Assembly (NCBI RefSeq): GCF_947631165.1
Contig: NZ_CANRKH010000003.1
Location: forward strand, 1-64,000
Direction of reading: 5' to 3'
Origin: an uncultured Dysosmobacter sp.
GTDB lineage: Bacteria > Bacillota > Clostridia > Oscillospirales > Oscillospiraceae
Length of the DNA stretch: 64,000 nt
Position numbers and translations under genes: made by a program. Shown one piece after another: positions 54,056 through 62,246 of this stretch. The notes below the pieces were generated by a model. It was not told where the DNA came from. It saw only the letters and a program-made list of their open reading frames with translations, and ran no database searches. Numbering within the stretch: the stretch's first letter is position 1; every line of letters begins with the position of its first letter.

Positions 54056-54071
54056 GTTAGCTAATACTAAC
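54056..54071. promoter_or_regulatory. DtxR/MntR-like operator candidate before the HMA gene
   Basis: GTTAG-CTAATA-CTAAC is an imperfect palindrome (TTAG-N6-CTAA) similar to DtxR-family sites, directly upstream of the HMA gene ribosome binding site. Confidence 0.4.
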
Positions 54072-54197
54072 TATATAATAGTCTATCACGTTTCCGGATT
54101 TTGTCAATGGCATTTTGCTGCTATCTCACAATGTATGTCATTTGTCCCTGCCGGAGCGCGGCAGACCGCGCCGCATCCGCGGCGGCTTCATCCCTGC

Positions 54198-54863
54198 TTA
54201 CAGATGCAGCCTTCGAAGCAGCTCACCTTTCAGGGCGGGACCTTCAAACAGGATCAATACCGCCAGAAATATCACGCTGACAGCGGCACAGATCACCGCG
54301 GGGTACACGGTCCGCAGGAGGCCGCACAGCAGCAGGACCAGCGGGATCAGCCCCAGCAGGATATTCAATAACAGATACAGCAGGTAGTCCGAAGGACGGA
54401 GGTGCAAAAGCCGGGCGATCACAGCCATGGCCAGCATCGTGCAGGTATATAAAACCGGCAGAACATAATTCAGCGACCAGCCCCGCCACCCCATCCCATG
54501 ATCCCAGGCCAGTACAAGGATGGAAAGCACACAGACCTGCCAGAATACTGCTTTCAGCGGCCTGCCCCGTTTTTTGAAAGCGATCCCCACTGTGAGCCAG
54601 CCGCTGGCCAGTCCGGCGATCCCGGAGAGAGCCGCCACGCGGTGCTCTGGCAGACAGAGAAAGGCTGCAGTACACAGGACCATGGCGATCACCGTCCCCA
54701 GGGCAAGCAGGCGGAACAGCAGCTGATGGGGCCTCCCGGCAAATGGGATATCCGGATATACGTTCCCATTCCCGTCTGCCTCGCCGGTCAACGGACCTTG
54801 GCAAAGGGGACAGCAGGGCGGCGACCCGATCACATGGACCCCGCATTTTTCACAATAGCGCAC
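54198..54863 (-). CDS. DUF6320 family zinc-ribbon membrane protein
   Basis: A 221-residue protein with an N-terminal zinc ribbon (CEKCGVHV...CCPLC) and about six helices. GTG 54863 has GGAGG seven bases upstream. It follows the acyltransferase-like gene by 12 bp and is the last member of the set alpha/beta hydrolase, condensation-type acyltransferase, DUF6320, an arrangement repeated in Firmicutes. Function unknown; probably a membrane partner of the acyltransferase. Confidence 0.75.
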   Translation of the reverse strand: MRYCEKCGVHVIGSPPCCPLCQGPLTGEADGNGNVYPDIPFAGRPHQLLFRLLALGTVIAMVLCTAAFLCLPEHRVAALSGIAGLASGWLTVGIAFKKRGRPLKAVFWQVCVLSILVLAWDHGMGWRGWSLNYVLPVLYTCTMLAMAVIARLLHLRPSDYLLYLLLNILLGLIPLVLLLCGLLRTVYPAVICAAVSVIFLAVLILFEGPALKGELLRRLHL

Positions 54864-54875
54864 GCTGCCGCCTCC

Positions 54876-56147
54876 CTATTCCACATAAGGCAAATTCGCC
54901 GCGACCTCCACATCGATCCCCATCTGGACCAAGCTCCGGAAAAAGGCCCGCTCCACATCGTGGCTGCAGAACGGCCCGGCAAAGCTGACCACATAGCGGT
55001 TCTGGAAGGAGCAGACGCTGGCCTGCATCTTGTCAGGGGAGGTAAACGCGCCGAACAAATGGATATACCGCTCCATCTCCGCCGGCATGGTGACTTTGCC
55101 GACGTTGGAAAATGCAGCGGTGGCCTGCCGGTCAGCCAGCCGGGCCGCCGTGCGCAATATCCAGTCCTTCAGCAGCAGCGGGACCAGCCGCAATGGAATG
55201 TTGTGCTCCAAAAAGCACAGCGCGTTGATCCGTTCGTGAAGCCGCTTTTCCGTCAGATTTTCACGGAAGCACCGGTGGACATGGGCCGTGACAGCGTCCA
55301 GGTCGTCCGGCCGGCGGCTGAAATCGTACCCGACATTGATGGTCGTGAAGAAATTGCGGGCCGATTCTGACGGAAAATAATTGCGCAGATTGACCGGCAC
55401 CGTAATCACCACAGGCCGGGCCTTGTCCCGCAGGCGCATCTGCGCATGAATGGCGCAGATCAACACGGCTGTCAAAAATTCCGTCACCGTCACACCTCTG
55501 GCGCGGGAACAAGTCAGCAGCGCATCCACCGGCATATGCCCCTCCACAATGGACAGGCGGTTCTCCGGCAGCCGTTCGCCCCGCAGGCGGTACGCGCTTC
55601 TCGTCAGAGCAGGCTTCGGCAGGGGCGGCTTCTCATAATATTTCTGAAAGCTGTCGTCCCAGAGCTGGGAGTGGGACGCGGTATAGGTCAGCTTAGGCGG
55701 AGAATCGGAGAAATCTTTGGGGTTCTTTTCCAACAAATAGCGGTGGACCAGTGTACACAAAAACTGCGCCGCCCCGGTGCCGTCGGTCAGCACATGGTAA
55801 ATTTCCAGATTGATCCGCCTGCCGAAGTAAAAAACGCGGAACAGCAAGCCCTTGCGGTCAGGGGAATAGAGGGACAGGCAGGGCGGTGTGTTTTCCAGGC
55901 TGACCGTAGGGCGCAGGCTGCTGTCCTCCAGATAGTTCCAGAAAAGTCCCCGCTTCATTACCGAGCAGTAAAAGGGAAACTGCCGGACCGTCTCATCCAG
56001 GGCGGATTGCAGAATTTGAGGGTCCACCGGCTCCCGCAGCTCGCAGAAAAAGCGAAACACCTTGGAGTCCTTAGCGCTGCTGTTGGATGGAAAAATTTTG
56101 GCCGCGTTATCCAGGCGGCTCCACCTGGGAAAGCCTGCGTATTTCAT
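54876..56147 (-). CDS. Condensation-domain-type acyltransferase (alcohol O-acetyltransferase-like)
   Basis: A 423-residue CoA-dependent acyltransferase-fold protein. The catalytic motif H-x3-DG is IYHVLTDGTG, and a second-half signature VVITVPVNLRNYFPSESARNF is typical of the PapA5/WES/condensation superfamily. ATG 56147 has GAAGGA ten bases upstream and follows the hydrolase gene stop by six bases. It probably links an acyl chain to an alcohol or amine; with an esterase and a membrane protein beside it, a lipid or wall ester is plausible. Confidence 0.82.
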   Translation of the reverse strand: MKYAGFPRWSRLDNAAKIFPSNSSAKDSKVFRFFCELREPVDPQILQSALDETVRQFPFYCSVMKRGLFWNYLEDSSLRPTVSLENTPPCLSLYSPDRKGLLFRVFYFGRRINLEIYHVLTDGTGAAQFLCTLVHRYLLEKNPKDFSDSPPKLTYTASHSQLWDDSFQKYYEKPPLPKPALTRSAYRLRGERLPENRLSIVEGHMPVDALLTCSRARGVTVTEFLTAVLICAIHAQMRLRDKARPVVITVPVNLRNYFPSESARNFFTTINVGYDFSRRPDDLDAVTAHVHRCFRENLTEKRLHERINALCFLEHNIPLRLVPLLLKDWILRTAARLADRQATAAFSNVGKVTMPAEMERYIHLFGAFTSPDKMQASVCSFQNRYVVSFAGPFCSHDVERAFFRSLVQMGIDVEVAANLPYVE

Positions 56148-56153
56148 AAACAA

Positions 56154-57077
56154 TCAGTCCTTCAAAAAACGGTTGATGATCTCGTAAGTCTGCTTCACCA
56201 GCTTGAAGCTGGCGGGCAGGGAAAAGTAGCCATGCAGCGCGTCAGGCATCCTGACGATCTCAGCCCGGTTCCCTGCTGCCCTCAGCAGCTCACCGTAGAA
56301 CTCCGCCTCATCCCGCAGAGGGCAGTACTCCGCTGTGATGATCAGCGTGTCTGGCTGGCGGGAGAAATCCCTGACGGTCAGAGGCGCGAAATATGGATTT
56401 TCCAGATCCGCTTCTGAAGAACGGTAAAGCTCCATATAGTCCCGAATGCGCTTGGCAGTCAGCAGATATCCGCTCCCGTTTTCCCGCATAGAGGGAAACG
56501 GCGAGCCGTCTGAATAGTCGTTCCCCACAGCGGGATAGAGCAGGATCTGGCGGGCGGGAAGGAACTCACCCCGGTCACGGGCCATCAGAGAAACTGCCGC
56601 CGCCAGATTGCCGCCGGCGCTGTCCCCGATCAGAACGATCTCCTCCGGCCTGGTGCCCAGCAGGCTGTCGTGCAGAAAGATCTCCCGCGCAACCGCGTAA
56701 CAGTCCTCCAGGCCCGCGGGAAAGGGATGCTCCGGCGCAAGCTGATAGTCCACTGAAATCACCATCCGGCCTGTCAGCGCCGCCATGTCGGCACAGACGC
56801 CGTCATAGCTGTCGATATCCCCCGTCGCCCAGCCGCCGCCATGGAAGAACAGAAGCACGAGGTGCCGTGTGTCCTCAGATGGTGTGAAGATACGAACGGG
56901 GACCTTGTGATCCCCACACGGCACCTCGTGCTCCCAAATGTGGTATAAATGCGGCTTTTTGATTCTCCACGAGGCAATTCTTTTCAGTTCTCGTTCCAAG
57001 GGATAGGTCTTTTTTACGTCGATGTCCGGATAAGACAGAGCGCTGAGCGCCGCCCGCAGCGCTTTGTTAACTGCCAT
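56154..57077 (-). CDS. Alpha/beta hydrolase, HSL/esterase family
   Basis: A 307-residue hormone-sensitive-lipase-type esterase: HGGG oxyanion motif (FFHGGGWA), nucleophile GDSAGG, and a catalytic Asp near CPLRDEAEFY and His in ALHGYF. No good site precedes the ATG at 57077, but a 28-codon reading frame with a strong ribosome binding site overlaps it, so re-initiation may be used. First gene of the hydrolase/acyltransferase/DUF6320 operon. Confidence 0.82.
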   Translation of the reverse strand: MAVNKALRAALSALSYPDIDVKKTYPLERELKRIASWRIKKPHLYHIWEHEVPCGDHKVPVRIFTPSEDTRHLVLLFFHGGGWATGDIDSYDGVCADMAALTGRMVISVDYQLAPEHPFPAGLEDCYAVAREIFLHDSLLGTRPEEIVLIGDSAGGNLAAAVSLMARDRGEFLPARQILLYPAVGNDYSDGSPFPSMRENGSGYLLTAKRIRDYMELYRSSEADLENPYFAPLTVRDFSRQPDTLIITAEYCPLRDEAEFYGELLRAAGNRAEIVRMPDALHGYFSLPASFKLVKQTYEIINRFLKD

Positions 57078-57153
57078 GGCGGCTATCGGTATCTGTGACC
57101 TTGGGGAGGTCAGCCAGCCAGCTCATCCATCCGCTATTTGTTTTCTCTTTCAT
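57067..57153 (-). CDS. 28-codon leader ORF overlapping the esterase start
   Basis: MKEKTNSGWMSWLADLPKV... is a small reading frame with GGAAGGAG eight bases before the ATG at 57153. It ends inside the esterase coding start (TAA at 57067-57069), in another frame. It is either a coupled leader peptide or the N-terminus of an esterase carrying a frameshift. Confidence 0.45.
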   Translation of the reverse strand: MKEKTNSGWMSWLADLPKVTDTDSRHGS

Positions 57154-57203
57154 ATAAGCTCCTTCCCTGAGTGCGCAGCAATAACATATAATATCTTTCA
57201 CTG

Positions 57204-57225
57204 TAATATATAATTTTTTATATTA
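57204..57225. promoter_or_regulatory. AT-rich inverted repeat upstream of the esterase operon
   Basis: TAATATA and TATATTA pair around an AT spacer, upstream of the leader ORF. It may be an operator or simply promoter DNA. Confidence 0.35.
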
Positions 57226-57358
57226 TATCACAGGATAATCAGGGAAAGATATGGTAGGACATAATTTTAATATATTTTATGGCATGCAGCGCACAACGCA
57301 AGTTCCTTACAACCGCTGTCCACCCTGCACCAATCGGTCCTGAGATGAAACATAACAA

Positions 57359-57397
57359 GGGAGTCCGTTTTTTTGAAAACTCAAAAAACGGACTCCC
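57359..57397. terminator. Long hairpin after the VOC gene
   Basis: GGGAGTCCGTTTTTT and AAAAAACGGACTCCC pair around TGAAAACTC; the stem itself contains T and A runs, so it can act on both strands. Confidence 0.75.
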
Positions 57398-57402
57398 TTC
57401 TA

Positions 57403-57726
57403 TCATGCTTCCTGATACAGCTCCAGGATCGCACCGTCCTTCCAGACGAAAGCCAGCCGGTCTCCCTTATCATTGGCGGCCATAGGGCCGCAGATCACGC
57501 TGTCAGCGTCGGCGATGTACTTCTCCAGATCATCCACCTTGTAGGCCACATGGGGGTTTCGGTGGATCTCCTCGGGGAAAGGCGTGCCCTCCTCAAATTT
57601 CAGATACTCGATCTTGTAGTCATAGTCGTCCACATTGCTGACCCAGAATTTGGCCCCCTCGTTGTAGACCATGCCGGGCTTGCGGTTGGTGATGGGAATA
57701 CCGATATGCATATATGCAGCGGACAT
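57403..57726 (-). CDS. VOC/glyoxalase-like domain protein
   Basis: A 107-residue single-domain VOC protein: MHIGIPITNRKPGMVYNEGAKFWVSNV, then YKIEYLKFEEGTP and HVAYKVDDLEKYIADAD, and a C-terminal LELYQEA strand carrying a Glu ligand. GAGGAGG precedes the ATG. It ends the operon with DUF1097, an LsrF-like aldolase, DhaK and DhaL. Likely a metal-dependent isomerase/lyase or a binding module for the sugar intermediate. Confidence 0.8.
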   Translation of the reverse strand: MSAAYMHIGIPITNRKPGMVYNEGAKFWVSNVDDYDYKIEYLKFEEGTPFPEEIHRNPHVAYKVDDLEKYIADADSVICGPMAANDKGDRLAFVWKDGAILELYQEA

Positions 57727-57769
57727 TGTGGATCATCCTCCTCTTTATTTGCAGGCTGTGCCTGCTGTA

Positions 57770-58288
57770 TTACTTATTGACGTATTTTCCCTCATACCAG
57801 CCTCGGAAGATGATCGTCAGCCAGCCAAAGGCCAGGCCGATCAGACAGTAGATCCCCTCACTGATAAAAGTATTGGTAAAGGTAGCGCCAGGGATATAAC
57901 TCATAATGCCGAAGAACACGCCTGCGCCCACGAAGACAGCGGGGACCATGTTGATCATCTCGGGGGCAATATCCAGATACAGAACGATGGGCACCAGGAT
58001 CAGCAGTACTAAGGGCATGGCCCAAAAGCCCAAACTGCCCAACTGGCCGCCGCAGAAGATGATGGCGATAGAGGCAATCATACCCAGGACATAGCCAATG
58101 AGGGCCCGCAGGCCATTCTTTGGCGTGCAGCCAGCCAGGAAGTACATAGCCCAAGCTTGAAAAGAAATCCAGCCACCTCCGGCAGCCAAGGGGACGATAA
58201 ATGTACAAATACCCTGGTCGATGGCCTGGAGAACAGCGGCCTGGAGGCCAATAAACAGAGCGATAGGAAAATATTTTTTTGCATTCAT
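57770..58288 (-). CDS. DUF1097 family membrane protein
   Basis: A 172-residue protein with about five or six helices; AGGGWISFQAWAMYFLAG is the family core. ATG 58288 has AAGGAG six bases upstream; the open frame upstream to 58603 runs through the aldolase terminal hairpin and is not real. Function unknown; in this operon it is the only membrane protein and so may be the carrier, though no binding protein or ABC genes are present. Confidence 0.75.
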   Translation of the reverse strand: MNAKKYFPIALFIGLQAAVLQAIDQGICTFIVPLAAGGGWISFQAWAMYFLAGCTPKNGLRALIGYVLGMIASIAIIFCGGQLGSLGFWAMPLVLLILVPIVLYLDIAPEMINMVPAVFVGAGVFFGIMSYIPGATFTNTFISEGIYCLIGLAFGWLTIIFRGWYEGKYVNK

Positions 58289-58427
58289 AAGAGACTCCTT
58301 CTTTCTTTTAAATAGAGCCTCCGCATTGCAATTTTTATAAACGCGGTGTATAATCAAACTGCTGTGCGAAGGCCGCGTCTCCATCCTTGCCCGATGGAGC
58401 GCGTATAAGCGTTTGCCGCAGTTCCCG

Positions 58428-58455
58428 GGAGGGGCCTTCTTCGGAAGGCCCCTCC
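58428..58455 (-). other. 12-bp hairpin between aldolase and DUF1097 genes
   Basis: GGAGGGGCCTTC pairs with GAAGGCCCCTCC around TTCG (CGAA on the message strand). No T run follows, so it is more likely an RNA-processing or stability element. Confidence 0.7.
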
Positions 58456-58457
58456 TT

Positions 58458-59342
58458 CTATGTCTGGTTTTGAGCTTCCTGATAGAACTGATAAGCCTCT
58501 TTGTCGGTAAACCCCTCGTGGACGATCTTGGCCACCGCCCGGCACATGGCAGCGGGGTTCTCGCTCTGGAAGATGTTGCGGCCCATATCCACGCCCCTGG
58601 CACCGTCGGAAATGGCCCGGTAAGCCATGGTCAACGCCTCAGCCTCCGGCAGCTTTTTACCGCCGGCGATGACGATGGGCACGGGGCAGGCGGCAGCCAC
58701 CTTTTCAAAGTCATCACAGTAATAGGTCTTTACGAAGGATGCTCCCAGCTCCGCCAGAATGCGGGTCGCCAGCAGGAAATACTGGGTCGTGCGGGCCATC
58801 TCCTTGCCCACAGCGGTGACGCCCAGAACGGGGATGCCATAGCGTTCCCCGGCATCCACCGCCCGGCAGAGTGTCTCCAGCGATTGGGCCTCGCCCACGC
58901 CGCCGATAAAGCACTGCATGGCTACGGCGGAAGCGTTCATGCGGATAGCGGCTTCCATGTCGGCGCCGATCCCATTACCAGTACTCATATCATCAATGAG
59001 AACGCTGGCGTCGTGGGTTGCCCGGAGACAGACAGCATTGTGGACCGTGGGCGGGATGCAGGAGCGGATGGCGCCCCGGGTCCCCATCAACACATCGGCA
59101 TACTGGCACAGGGGCGCAATGGTCACGTCCATACGCTCCAAGCCCGCAGTGGAGCCCATGATATAGCCGTGGTCAAAGGCCAGCATGACCGTGTTGCCGC
59201 TTTTAGGATTGAACAGGCGGGAGAGGCGGTTTTTCGCGCCCCAATCCCCATGTCCCAGACCTTTTGCGAAGAATCCCTGCTCCGGAGCAGCCACATCAAA
59301 GTGATAATCCTTCGCGGCCTTATTTCCGATCGCGTCTGCCAT
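58458..59342 (-). CDS. LsrF-like aldolase/thiolase
   Basis: A 294-residue class I aldolase of the DhnA/LsrF group. It follows E. coli LsrF almost block by block: GDWGAKNRLSRLFNP, VMLAFDHGYIMGSTAGLERMD, YADVLMGTRGAIRS, then KTYYC (Schiff-base Lys) and PIVIAGGKKLPE, and GARGVDMGRNIFQ. LsrF breaks the AI-2 phosphate breakdown product to dihydroxyacetone phosphate and acetyl-CoA. The start overlaps the end of DhaK (gene gap 3 bp; AAGGAG site). An AI-2-type or other C5 phospho-sugar substrate is likely. Confidence 0.87.
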   Translation of the reverse strand: MADAIGNKAAKDYHFDVAAPEQGFFAKGLGHGDWGAKNRLSRLFNPKSGNTVMLAFDHGYIMGSTAGLERMDVTIAPLCQYADVLMGTRGAIRSCIPPTVHNAVCLRATHDASVLIDDMSTGNGIGADMEAAIRMNASAVAMQCFIGGVGEAQSLETLCRAVDAGERYGIPVLGVTAVGKEMARTTQYFLLATRILAELGASFVKTYYCDDFEKVAAACPVPIVIAGGKKLPEAEALTMAYRAISDGARGVDMGRNIFQSENPAAMCRAVAKIVHEGFTDKEAYQFYQEAQNQT

Positions 59343-59345
59343 GGC

Positions 59346-60338
59346 TCACTCCTTGCTGTACGCAGGAGTGTGGCAGGGGGTGTTCCACAGGCGGAGGAAT
59401 TCGTCATCCCACTTGGCAATGTTCATCTGGAAGCCGCCCGCCTCCTGTACGGTGAGAATCTCGCCCACCATACTGGCGGCGACCTCGACGTCCTTGGCCT
59501 TCAGGAATTCCACCGTATCTTTGAACAGCACCAGCATTTCCATCATGGTGGTGGCGCCGCAGCCGTTGATCATAACAAAGGTTTTGTCGCCCGCTTTCAG
59601 CTCCAGCTTACCGCTCAAAGCTTCGGCCACAGTAGCCACAGTGTCCTTCGCGGACATCATGGGGACCCGGATGCCGCCGCCTTCTCCATGCTGGCCAGCG
59701 CCGATCTCCATCAAATCCGTCTCGCCCAGATCGCCAAAGGACATGCCGTTTTGTGGATGGGTCGCGTCAGTGGACTTGACGGTGACGGAGGCCATGCTGT
59801 CAGCGTAACGCTGCGCGATCTCGGCGACCTCGTCCAGGGACTTCCCCTCCCGGGCAGCGGCTGCGGCAATATGATACAGGGCCACCGCGCCGGCCAATCC
59901 CCGCTTGTTGTCCTCGCCGTTGGGATCGTACTGGATCTCTTCGCCTGTGATGACCTGACGGACATTGAGACCGGCCTTTTTCGCCAGCTTCATAGCCTGC
60001 TTTCCAGCAAGCTGATCACCGGCGTAATTCAGCGTCAGCAGCAGCACGCCATGGCCCTTGTCGGCCAGCTTCATGGCGTCAAAGACCAGCTGTCCGTTGG
60101 GAGCGGCAAAAATGTCGCCCACAGCCTGAACGTCCAGCATCCCCTTTCCCACAAAACCGGCCTGGGCAGGCTCATGGCCGGAGCCGCCGTAGGTAACGAC
60201 AGTCACGCGGTTTGCATCCTTCAGGTCCTTGCTGATGACCAGATGGCCGTCCACATCCAGAATATCGGGATAGGCCAATCCCAAACCCACCAGCTCTTCA
60301 TCCGTGATCGTCTCCGGAGCGTTGATAAACTTTTTCAT
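59346..60338 (-). CDS. dhaK: Dihydroxyacetone kinase subunit DhaK-like
   Basis: A 330-residue DhaK: TYGGSGHEPAQAGFVG (substrate loop), catalytic His in GAGQHGEGGG that forms the covalent hemiaminal with a ketose carbonyl. ATG 60338 has GGAGGG upstream. It is paired with DhaL but no DhaM lies near, so the phosphate donor is ATP on DhaL or a remote DhaM. Beside an LsrF-like aldolase its substrate may be a longer ketose (erythrulose type, or an AI-2-like diketone), not necessarily dihydroxyacetone. Confidence 0.88.
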   Translation of the reverse strand: MKKFINAPETITDEELVGLGLAYPDILDVDGHLVISKDLKDANRVTVVTYGGSGHEPAQAGFVGKGMLDVQAVGDIFAAPNGQLVFDAMKLADKGHGVLLLTLNYAGDQLAGKQAMKLAKKAGLNVRQVITGEEIQYDPNGEDNKRGLAGAVALYHIAAAAAREGKSLDEVAEIAQRYADSMASVTVKSTDATHPQNGMSFGDLGETDLMEIGAGQHGEGGGIRVPMMSAKDTVATVAEALSGKLELKAGDKTFVMINGCGATTMMEMLVLFKDTVEFLKAKDVEVAASMVGEILTVQEAGGFQMNIAKWDDEFLRLWNTPCHTPAYSKE

Positions 60339-60408
60339 TTGAGGTCCCTCCAATTCAAATTTTTAGATATCTGTGCAAGCCCCGCTGCCAGGGCAGAGGA
60401 CACGATGC

Positions 60409-61017
60409 TCATGCCTGGGCCAGCCCCTGGAAGAAGCGGGCCATGGATACGGCTCCGGCGTCCGGGATCCCGATGGTCTGTGTGCCATAGCTCTTGGCCC
60501 GGCCAAACCTGGATACGAAGTTTTTGGAATTCTCCGCGCCCTCAGCGGCGGCCCTGGCGGCGGCGGCAAACAATTCATTCTCATCGCCGCCCTTGTAAGC
60601 CGCAATGGCCTCGCTGGCCGGGATCAGTGCGTCCATCATGGTCTTGTCGCCCACTTTGGCGCCGGACATCTCGTTCAATTCCTCCAGCGCCTTGGCAAAA
60701 ATTGCCTGGATGCCTGTCACATCCACTGCATCTCCCTCAGGTGCTGCCTCCTGCATCCCATCCAGCCAGGTGTTCCACAGGGGGACGGCGCTGCCTCCGT
60801 TCAAGGCCATAACCGCCATGGCCGCGTCATCCAGCATAGCCTGGATGCCCCCCTCCGCTCCGTCCACGGCAGCTGAAATGGCTCCGGCGATCTTAGCCAT
60901 GGTCAAACCATGATCGGCGTCGCCGAATTTAGAGTCGATCTCTGTCAATTCGCTTTCCGCCGCGAGGACTGACGCGCAGGCGCATTTGAGACGTACCGCA
61001 AACTCACTCTTTGTCAT
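60409..61017 (-). CDS. dhaL: Dihydroxyacetone kinase subunit DhaL-like
   Basis: A 202-residue DhaL: EIDSKFGDADHG gives the three Asp that bind ADP-Mg, ALNGGSAVPLWNT and GDKTMMDALIPAS follow, and GRAKSYGTQTIGIPDAGAVS near the end. It carries the nucleotide that phosphorylates the ketose bound to DhaK. ATG 61017 has GGGAGGAG ten bases upstream. First gene of the SorC-controlled operon. Confidence 0.88.
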   Translation of the reverse strand: MTKSEFAVRLKCACASVLAAESELTEIDSKFGDADHGLTMAKIAGAISAAVDGAEGGIQAMLDDAAMAVMALNGGSAVPLWNTWLDGMQEAAPEGDAVDVTGIQAIFAKALEELNEMSGAKVGDKTMMDALIPASEAIAAYKGGDENELFAAAARAAAEGAENSKNFVSRFGRAKSYGTQTIGIPDAGAVSMARFFQGLAQA

Positions 61018-61080
61018 ATGATGAATTCTCCTCCCGTCATTCAAATTGTTACTTTTGTGCTGTAATAATATCACTCAATG

Positions 61081-61092
61081 TTACATAAGTCA
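61081..61092. promoter_or_regulatory. SorC operator candidate near the dhaL promoter
   Basis: TTACATAAGTCA, related to TTACATATGTTA at 61195 and 62167, in an AT-rich promoter stretch 64 bp before dhaL. Confidence 0.45.
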
Positions 61093-61157
61093 ATCGCTGT
61101 ATTGATTTTCTCCGTATTTTATATATTATCTTATTTTAATTTGTAGGAAAAGTATAG

Positions 61158-61194
61158 AAAAATCCACTCGGGCGTGTATTTCACGTCCGAGTGG
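61158..61194 (-). terminator. Terminator of the SorC gene
   Basis: CCACTCGGGCGTG and CACGTCCGAGTGG pair over 13 bp (one G-U) around TATTT; on the minus strand ATTTTTC follows. Confidence 0.8.
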
Positions 61195-61206
61195 TTACAT
61201 ATGTTA
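61195..61206. promoter_or_regulatory. SorC operator candidate at the 3' end of the sorC-like gene
   Basis: TTACATATGTTA, identical to the copy at 62167 in front of the regulator gene. It overlaps the stop codon and lies about 180 bp upstream of dhaL. Confidence 0.55.
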
Positions 61207-62139
61207 ATTCTTTGCAAATAGTGATTGGACAAGAGCCGAGCGCGCTACAATGTGCGTAAAGAGCCCGGAATGAAGCGCTCCCCGCAGAGATCTTGCGCTG
61301 GTATTGGCAGAGCAGATGCCGATGATATGCGGGCACCTCCGCAGCGTATCCAGGGGAACCTGAATGGCGAAGTCCTGTTCCGACTGGATCACCGTTCCCT
61401 CCTCGTTAAAATAGTAAACCAGCAGCCGGCCGCACGCATGCTGCCGCTGAAGCAGGCTGCCATACCGGACCAGCGAGGCAAAATCCGGGCTGGAGGGGTA
61501 GTTTCCGATGTTGACCAGCGCAGTGTCTACCTGTTCCCACTCCTGATAGATCTGACGGTAGACCTCCGTGGAGCACAAAAGCTGTTTTTCCTCCAAACTA
61601 TCCGGCAGGGCCGGAAGATAGAGGAAATGGGGCGTCGCGCCTAACTGCTGGGCCATCAGCCGGACGTTTTCATTGGACTGGTAATTGCGGGCGGGAATAC
61701 TGGCGTTTCCCACCAGCGGGCAAATATCGGTAACTGTGCTGTTCAATTGGGAGTTTTCCTCCAGCCACGTCACCAGCTGCCCGATCAGATAGCCCCAGCC
61801 CACACCCAGCCGGCGGGTACCCAGCTGCCGCAACAGCTCAACAATCCCCTGAGAGAGCGTCTGATTCGTTGCGTCCTCGCCCTCGCCGTCCTCTACCAAA
61901 ACGCCGCCCTGGATCGAGCTGGACTGCCGCAGCCGCTCCAGCAGAGTCGCCGCTTTGGCCCCAGGCTCATGGACTGTGATCTCCACCACGCCAAGCTCAC
62001 GCGCCTCGGACAACATCCGGCTGATCAGGGGACGGGAGACCCCCAGCTCTCTGGCAATATCGCTCTGTTTCCAGTCCTCCAGATAATACCGGCGGGCCAC
62101 ATGGGCCAGCCGTTTTTGCTTTTCCTGACTGATTTTCAC
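61204..62139 (-). CDS. SorC/LsrR family transcriptional regulator
   Basis: A 311-residue regulator: N-terminal HTH (LEDWKQSDIARELGVSRPLISRMLSEARELGVVEI) and a C-terminal sugar-binding domain (about 65-305) with LGVGWGYLIGQ (a GWG sugar-phosphate loop) and FNEEGTVI near the C-terminus. Start is GTG 62139 with GAGG seven bases upstream. LsrR, which controls AI-2 uptake in E. coli, is a member. Located upstream of the DhaL-DhaK-LsrF operon, so it probably senses the phosphorylated sugar. Confidence 0.88.
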   Translation of the reverse strand: MKISQEKQKRLAHVARRYYLEDWKQSDIARELGVSRPLISRMLSEARELGVVEITVHEPGAKAATLLERLRQSSSIQGGVLVEDGEGEDATNQTLSQGIVELLRQLGTRRLGVGWGYLIGQLVTWLEENSQLNSTVTDICPLVGNASIPARNYQSNENVRLMAQQLGATPHFLYLPALPDSLEEKQLLCSTEVYRQIYQEWEQVDTALVNIGNYPSSPDFASLVRYGSLLQRQHACGRLLVYYFNEEGTVIQSEQDFAIQVPLDTLRRCPHIIGICSANTSARSLRGALHSGLFTHIVARSALVQSLFAKN

Positions 62140-62166
62140 ATTAGCGCCTCTTTCGTTAAAGAGTTA

Positions 62167-62178
62167 TTACATATGTTA
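62167..62178. promoter_or_regulatory. SorC operator candidate in its own promoter
   Basis: TTACATATGTTA, 28 bp upstream of the GTG start of the regulator; same 12-mer as at 61195. Confidence 0.6.
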
Positions 62179-62246
62179 CTTATAATATAAATGGGATTCC
62201 CGCACAATGTCAAGCCTGGAAAATGATTTGTGCTCCACAAGTCAAA

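Noticed and set aside
58413-60812. 799-codon open frame on the plus strand
   Set aside because: It lies antisense to the DhaK/DhaL/LsrF-like genes, which are clear families; the long frame is a by-product of their GC-rich codon use and has no family resemblance.
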